From NCBI GenBank assembly GCA_030267965.1, contig BRYA01001352.1, forward strand, positions 1 through 12,125: DNA of 12,125 bases, read 5' to 3'. Both the position numbers and the translations under genes were made by a program. Within the stretch, counting starts at the first letter, position 1. Every line of letters starts with the position of its first letter. The notes under the pieces are model-generated. The model saw nothing but the letters and a program-made list of their open reading frames with translations, did not search any database and had not been told where the DNA came from. This DNA comes from Triparma columacea. Its lineage: Eukaryota; Sar; Bolidophyceae; Parmales; Triparmaceae. This document shows, piece by piece, positions 8,331-12,125 of this stretch.

Positions 8331-8592
8331 CATGAACCCCCCCTCCTTGGCCTCTTGCCATCTCCATCTCGGGCCACTTTGCAAATCACATCACACCGCG
8401 CGTAAAGAGAGCTTCTGCGTCAAACAACTCTTGTTCGTTACCCGTCTCCCTCCTCTAAACTCACTTTTTTGTTGCTTCGGTAGGTTAAAGGTGAGAGATC
8501 AGATAGAGAATTTGCCTGCTTGTTGTTTGTCCCCATCCGAAATTGAATATTTTTGACTGTTGGGGTTTGAGAAAATGTTATGACAGCGAAAC

Positions 8593-8630
8593 GATTTACT
8601 TACGCCAACAATTGATTTACTTACGCCAAC
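8593..8630. repeat. 17-bp direct repeat carrying duplicated GTAAGT donor-like sites
   Basis: The word gatttacttacgccaac occurs at 8593-8609 and again at 8614-8630, a 21-bp period. On the minus strand each copy reads GGC|GTAAGTAAATC, matching the consensus of a 5' splice site. If the CCCCAACAG ending at 8557 is an acceptor, introns of 47 or 68 nt would result. It may equally be a small tandem duplication in a promoter. Confidence 0.75.
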
Positions 8631-8864
8631 GAAGTCCTGCACTGGGTGAGCTCCGTGAGGTCGAGCATTTCCGGTGAAACGGCAGGAAATAAGGGACCCA
8701 GCCCCAGACTGACCTCATGAACATCGACGCGACTATTGTATGTACGTTCATGTCATAGATTAATACGGGAGATAGCATCCGTGGATTAAGAAGCCCGCGA
8801 AATGCCCCCCAAAAATACAAAAAAAAAAGACCAGGCCCAGGAGCTGTGGGTTTTAACCATGATT

Positions 8865-9905
8865 CTACGTATTAGTTCCTCCGTCCCCCCCCCCGTATAC
8901 CCCCCACAGGTAGTCCTCTAGTTTCCTCCTCGCCCCAATTTCAGTATCCTCCCTGTTCCCCCCCCCCTCAATCCTGCCACTTTTGTATTTCCCCTCCCTA
9001 ATTTTCCCCCCCCCCTGTCCCTCCACCCTTATCCTCGCCTCTACTTCCCCGACACCGTCCCTCTCCATGACCCTCCCCACCCTAACATCCTCGTCCGCGT
9101 TAACCTCCCAAACATCATCGCAGAAAACATCGTCCCACCCCGCTCTTTCCAACACCGCTCCCTCCAGCATAACAACCGTTACCTCAACCCCACCTTCCCC
9201 CCCAACCCTAGCCTCGAGGTCCCCCCCGATCTCAATCAGCAGGTTGTTAACGTCCTCTGTGAGTATGGGCCAAATGGCACTCTCGAGTTTCCTCATTTCA
9301 ACCTGGTTACTGAACACTACTTCACCAAGACCTTTCCTATCTACCTCCTCACCCTTGTAAACCCCCTCGTATTCTAGGGGGGGGAAGGAGGATACTAGGG
9401 AGGTGTACATAGGGGAACCGACGTCGTAGTTCGCAAGTTTGTCACCTTCGACGTGGAGGATTTGGAGGGTTAGGTTTACTGAGGGTAAAGGGGGGAGGGA
9501 TGTTGTTTTGGATGTTGTTATGGAAGGGTCTGAAGTAGGAGGGTCCGAAGTAGGGTCTGAAATAACATCGGAGGGTGGCAAGAGGGGTAAGGTAGTGGGT
9601 TGAGAGTAGAGACAGGATAGGTATTTAGACACTGTTGATTTGCCTGAACCTATTGGGCCTGTTATACCAATTATGTGTAAATTGGGGTGGAATTTGGCGT
9701 GTAACTTTGGGTCATTGTTGTCGTTTGAGGAGTGTAGGAGTGTAGGAGTGTATGTAGTTTGAGTATGTGTAGTGTGTGTAGTGTAATAAGTTTGCCTAGC
9801 CGTAGTTCGACTTCTAATTGTCTGTCTAAAGCTCTGTTTAAAGCTTGTTGATGTGATTATTAAGGTGAACAACATTATCACAACTCGCGTAATTCTATTG
9901 AACAT
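8865..9905 (-). CDS. coaE: Dephospho-CoA kinase (CoaE), probably organelle-targeted
   Basis: CoaE phosphorylates the ribose 3'-hydroxyl of dephospho-CoA with ATP, the last step of coenzyme A synthesis. The 346-residue product has a P-loop GPIGSGKST at 83-91, the EGDKLAN segment (D155) matching the family's catalytic DxDxxaH region, LGEVVFSN followed by a Leu-Glu pair and a Pro (193-213), an EGAVLER segment (248-254), and RDG plus the RIRVEGQ helix (282-297), all in family order. The family is usually 200-230 residues. The extra length is a presequence of about 75 residues and a Pro/Ser/Thr insert at 101-142. The start is fixed by an in-frame TAA two codons upstream. Residues 1-21 form a signal-peptide-like hydrophobic stretch followed by F22 and a basic, Ser/Thr-rich segment, like an ochrophyte plastid presequence. 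The core is divergent: the usual His before the conserved Pro is Trp (IWPIL). Assignment is by motif order. Confidence 0.82.
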   Translation of the reverse strand: MFNRITRVVIMLFTLIITSTSFKQSFRQTIRSRTTARQTYYTTHTTHTQTTYTPTLLHSSNDNNDPKLHAKFHPNLHIIGITGPIGSGKSTVSKYLSCLYSQPTTLPLLPPSDVISDPTSDPPTSDPSITTSKTTSLPPLPSVNLTLQILHVEGDKLANYDVGSPMYTSLVSSFPPLEYEGVYKGEEVDRKGLGEVVFSNQVEMRKLESAIWPILTEDVNNLLIEIGGDLEARVGGEGGVEVTVVMLEGAVLERAGWDDVFCDDVWEVNADEDVRVGRVMERDGVGEVEARIRVEGQGGGKIREGKYKSGRIEGGGNREDTEIGARRKLEDYLWGVYGGGDGGTNT

Positions 9906-9907
9906 GA

Positions 9908-9947
9908 GTTATGGAGCGTTATGGCTTATTATGGCTTGTTATGGATT
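9908..9947. repeat. Four-copy 10-bp repeat (CCATAA boxes) just upstream of coaE
   Basis: Four consecutive 10-bp units on the plus strand (GTTATGGAGC, GTTATGGCTT, ATTATGGCTT, GTTATGGATT) start three bases beyond the coaE start codon. On the minus strand this gives CCATAA four times at exact 10-bp spacing, about one helical turn, ending next to the ATG. It may be 5' UTR or core promoter sequence. The rest of the 285-bp gap (9948-10190) shows no gene or RNA structure; it must hold the kinase gene's 3' end and the coaE promoter. Confidence 0.85.
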
Positions 9948-10190
9948 AGATACTTATGAGAGGAATCCGAAGGAAATCTTGAGAAAGTGGCCAAGTTCGA
10001 CTTGGGGGGGATTGAGAGTCCTGATGTGGTTGACAAGTGGTTTGGCGTTTCATTAGTACGGCTTTCGTCTTTAATTGTAGCTAAAATATCAGCACTTCAA
10101 AAATTACTCGCTGTCGTATGGATGGGAAGAAAAAGTACCATAAAATGATAGAGCAAAGCGTTTCCCCTTTTATCTCCTTTTTTTCTCCTA

Positions 10191-12125
10191 TTACCCCCAA
10201 AGCAATCCCCCAAAACAACCACGCCTCTCAGCCAACACAGTCTGCCGAAGCTTCGTTGATGAGCTCATCCCTTCGCTTCCGTTTCCACCAGCAGCACCCT
10301 TTTCCCGCTTCAACGCTTCCAAAAGCTTCATGAATTCCTCTTCCAAGCGCCTGATGTCTTTCCCTTTCACAGAGTCCTCTTTCTCCGACGTCAACGCTTC
10401 CGAAAGTGTCGTGATTTCCTCTTTCAACCTCTTCATCTCTGCATCGTTACCCTCGTTACCAGCCCCCTCCCCCGTTTGCTTCAACGCTTCCGAACGAAGC
10501 TTCATGTTTTCCTCTTCCAACCTCTTTATCTCTGCATCTTTAGCCTCGTCACCAACCCCCTCCCCCGCTTTCATTCCCTCAACCACATTCCTTCTTCTCG
10601 CCCCTGCAGTCGTATCCTCGATCTTATCAGCACTCTCCTTCGTCACCCAAATCGCCTTCCCCGTATCCTTATCACAAACCCTCATCAAGTTGGCAAAGGC
10701 TCCCTCCGGGTCGTGCTCCGTAAGAAATTTCTCGTACTCCCTCAGCTCCCCCCCCCTCTTCGCTCCCGAGGGTCCTTCCCCCCCCCGCTCCACTTCCCCT
10801 TGCAGAACGTCGTAGTCCGCGACGTTGCTATCCTTGTCCAGCCCGTCCACGAACTTCGTCGCCTTATCCATCAGCCCCTTAGGCACCAGTCTGTTAGGTA
10901 CCCCCGGGCAGAAGCAGCTCGCCAGCCCCGCCGCCCCGTTCATGACCGCCATAGCCTGCAGCCCCACCCTCATCATCGGCATGTGCTGGTCAACGAGGTC
11001 ACTCTTCGTCTCGATAACCTTCGGGTACAACCCGGTGGGATCGTATACGGGCTCGTTCGTGAACTCGTCCACTAGGTACATGTACATCTCCTTGTCCACG
11101 AGCTTGCTCTTCATCTCCGCCATCTTACCCTTGAACATGCTGCTGCCAAAGTTCATGGCGAAGGAGGCGGGGTCGGAGATGAAGGAGGAGGTCGTCTCCG
11201 TGAGGTTCGTCACGTTGTCCATGAAGCCCTCGGCTTTGTCAAGCATCTCCTTTGCCCTAGCGGCGAGCGATTCGTCGTCCTCCCCCTCCTCCGGTGGTGG
11301 CGGTAGTTTGTAAGGCAAGATGATGAAGCACGTCGGAGTTGAGACCTCCGTGGCGTCGAAGATGGCCTTGCAAAGCACGCCGGTGCTCGCGTCGATCTTA
11401 TCCATCGTCTCCTTCCCCATGCTCTTCAGCTCGATCGTGTTGTCCATGATGCTCTGCATGAGAGTCTCGCTCTTGGCGAGGTACTCCTCCTGCTTCTTGA
11501 AGTTGGCGGTCATTTCCTCCCTCATCTCCTGCAGGAGCTTAGTATCACCCCCCGCCCCTTCCATCGTGAAGAACGAGTGATTGAGAACGTCCTGAAATGT
11601 GCCCGGTCGGTCGTCCGGGTTCCTAGCGAGTAGTTTTGAGAGCAGGTCTTTCGCCGTCGGGTCGTTGATCTCCGCGAGGGCCTTTATCTTCTTCGCGTCG
11701 TCCCACGTTGCGACTTCGTGCATGTCCACGCCCTCCTTGAGGTCGTCGTCTCGATTCACGGTGAAGAGAGGGGAGCCGGTGCAGAGGGCGTAGAGAATCG
11801 TCCCGAAAGACCATATGTCGAGGGAGGGGGAGGAGCGCACGAGCTGATAAGGGAGGGGGGAGTGGCTGCGAGGCTGCTCGATAGTATCCCCGTCAGAGTC
11901 GGCGATTGAGGAGGTGAGGAAAGTCTTGATGACGTACTTCTCCTTCTTCCTGCCTTTCTTGAACACCTTGGGTTGAATCTTGTCCCATAGCTCCGGGTCG
12001 GACTCCATCACGTCAGCAAAGTAGGTCTCAAACGTTTGAAGGTCGTCGCCTTTGAGTGCGTGAATCATCTCGGGGGGTAGAACGCCGGAGGAGAACTTGG
12101 CGCCTGCGTAAAATGCGGTTGAATC
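10191..12125 (-). CDS. Protein kinase C-lobe with long regulatory C-terminal region (5' end outside window)
   Basis: The frame is open to the right edge: before the Met at 12066-12068 it continues 19 codons, ending in a VLPPE segment that matches the kinase APE motif. The gene therefore starts outside the window, and the glycine loop, HRD and DFG are not visible. Numbering from that Met, helix F is DIWSFG (84-89) and the final subdomain has the invariant Arg at 154 (RPGTF) and a typical NHSFF end. About 80 residues separate PPE from helix F, where about a dozen is usual. Next come a predicted coiled coil (175-235), a segment ending ILPYKLPPPP (249-258), a mixed domain (about 325-485) and a Glu/Lys coiled coil (510-590) made of three related units. 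It resembles kinase-bearing multidomain proteins of stramenopiles. Serine/threonine kinase activity is likely by family but cannot be checked here. Confidence 0.82.
   Translation of the reverse strand, partial: DSTAFYAGAKFSSGVLPPEMIHALKGDDLQTFETYFADVMESDPELWDKIQPKVFKKGRKKEKYVIKTFLTSSIADSDGDTIEQPRSHSPLPYQLVRSSPSLDIWSFGTILYALCTGSPLFTVNRDDDLKEGVDMHEVATWDDAKKIKALAEINDPTAKDLLSKLLARNPDDRPGTFQDVLNHSFFTMEGAGGDTKLLQEMREEMTANFKKQEEYLAKSETLMQSIMDNTIELKSMGKETMDKIDASTGVLCKAIFDATEVSTPTCFIILPYKLPPPPEEGEDDESLAARAKEMLDKAEGFMDNVTNLTETTSSFISDPASFAMNFGSSMFKGKMAEMKSKLVDKEMYMYLVDEFTNEPVYDPTGLYPKVIETKSDLVDQHMPMMRVGLQAMAVMNGAAGLASCFCPGVPNRLVPKGLMDKATKFVDGLDKDSNVADYDVLQGEVERGGEGPSGAKRGGELREYEKFLTEHDPEGAFANLMRVCDKDTGKAIWVTKESADKIEDTTAGARRRNVVEGMKAGEGVGDEAKDAEIKRLEEENMKLRSEALKQTGEGAGNEGNDAEMKRLKEEITTLSEALTSEKEDSVKGKDIRRLEEEFMKLLEALKREKGAAGGNGSEGMSSSTKLRQTVLAERRGCFGGLLWG
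10309..10545 (-). repeat. Three related coding units in the kinase C-terminal coiled coil
   Basis: The word CAACGCTTCC occurs at 10311, 10392 and 10482 (spacing 81 and 90 bp), each followed by a similar TCCTCTTCCAA-like stretch. The units encode the similar segments DAEIKRLEEENMKL, DAEMKRLKEEITTL and GKDIRRLEEEFMKL, each ending in an EALK-like helix. This is a small in-frame internal duplication that lengthens the coiled coil. Confidence 0.75.

Larger units (their letters stand above)
8247..8864. other. Intergenic region, promoter/5' UTR side of the giant gene and 3' flank of coaE
   Basis: I see no protein gene with recognisable features here. Open frames of 100 codons (plus, 8254-8556) and 67 codons (minus, 8617-8820) have unremarkable sequences. 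The region contains a duplicated 17-bp word at 8593-8630, a TACGTCA word at 8302-8308, a 7-bp inverted repeat at 8314-8330, another 7-bp inverted repeat (8716-8722 with 8746-8752, CATGAAC/GTTCATG), and an A-rich run at 8811-8829. A second possible minus-strand intron runs from a GTAAGT at 8603 or 8624 to CCCCAACAG ending at 8557. Confidence 0.6.

Noticed and set aside
8254..8556. Plus-strand 100-codon open frame in the intergenic region
   Set aside because: Cys/Leu/Pro-rich sequence without domain or composition resembling the neighbouring genes, and it lies across the expected promoter of the giant gene.
8716..8752. Inverted repeat CATGAAC / GTTCATG with a 23-base loop, as terminator or RNA element
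   Set aside because: Arms of 7 bp with a long loop are common by chance and no T-run or conserved RNA shape follows.
8617..8820. Minus-strand 67-codon open frame ending inside a GTAAGT site
   Set aside because: Could in principle be a first exon, as its stop lies in a donor-like site, but the protein is unrecognisable and there is no transcript support; kept only as part of the intron finding.
9948..10190. tRNA or small RNA gene in the gap between coaE and the kinase gene
   Set aside because: No cloverleaf, box A/B pair or snRNA-like element could be found by eye.
10191..12068. Complete 625-residue gene starting at the Met at 12066-12068
   Set aside because: The frame stays open to the window edge, with the kinase PPE motif directly before that Met, so the Met is internal.

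Overview
The window looks like nuclear DNA of a eukaryotic microalga, most likely a photosynthetic stramenopile (ochrophyte). The evidence is one 7.3 kb uninterrupted gene for a giant multidomain membrane protein, a coenzyme A enzyme with a two-part N-terminal presequence, and a kinase whose post-kinase region has the style of large stramenopile protein families. I think of Bolidophyceae/Parmales (Triparma-like) but cannot prove it. No bacterial operon signals, mobile elements, CRISPR arrays or RNA genes are visible. All three supported genes are on the minus strand and read right to left.

Layout: 1-118 is ordinary unannotated sequence with one short CCCTAACCC. 119-395 is a 9-bp tandem repeat (ACACCCTTT unit), followed by a CA microsatellite and low-complexity A/C/T sequence. 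From 103 to 821 the plus strand has only two G residues. 838-8163 encodes a 2441-residue protein with three to four START-like lipid-binding modules, then two tandem copies of an XK-related (XKR) scramblase-like membrane module. 8164-8864 is an intergenic and promoter region with possible small 5' UTR introns and short repeats. 8865-9905 encodes a divergent dephospho-CoA kinase (CoaE), possibly plastid-targeted. 9906-10190 is a short intergenic region with four phased CCATAA boxes. 10191 to the right edge is the 3' part of a protein-kinase gene that continues beyond the window.

The most notable item is the giant protein. It joins putative lipid-carrying START modules to a duplicated putative lipid scramblase in one chain, with clusters of RRxS motifs in the tail after each membrane module. 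Its duplicated 3' part is almost free of CpG, while its own 5' end and the kinase gene are CpG-rich, which suggests cytosine methylation and decay. The three genes show no clear shared pathway; neighbourhood in a eukaryotic genome is weak evidence for one.
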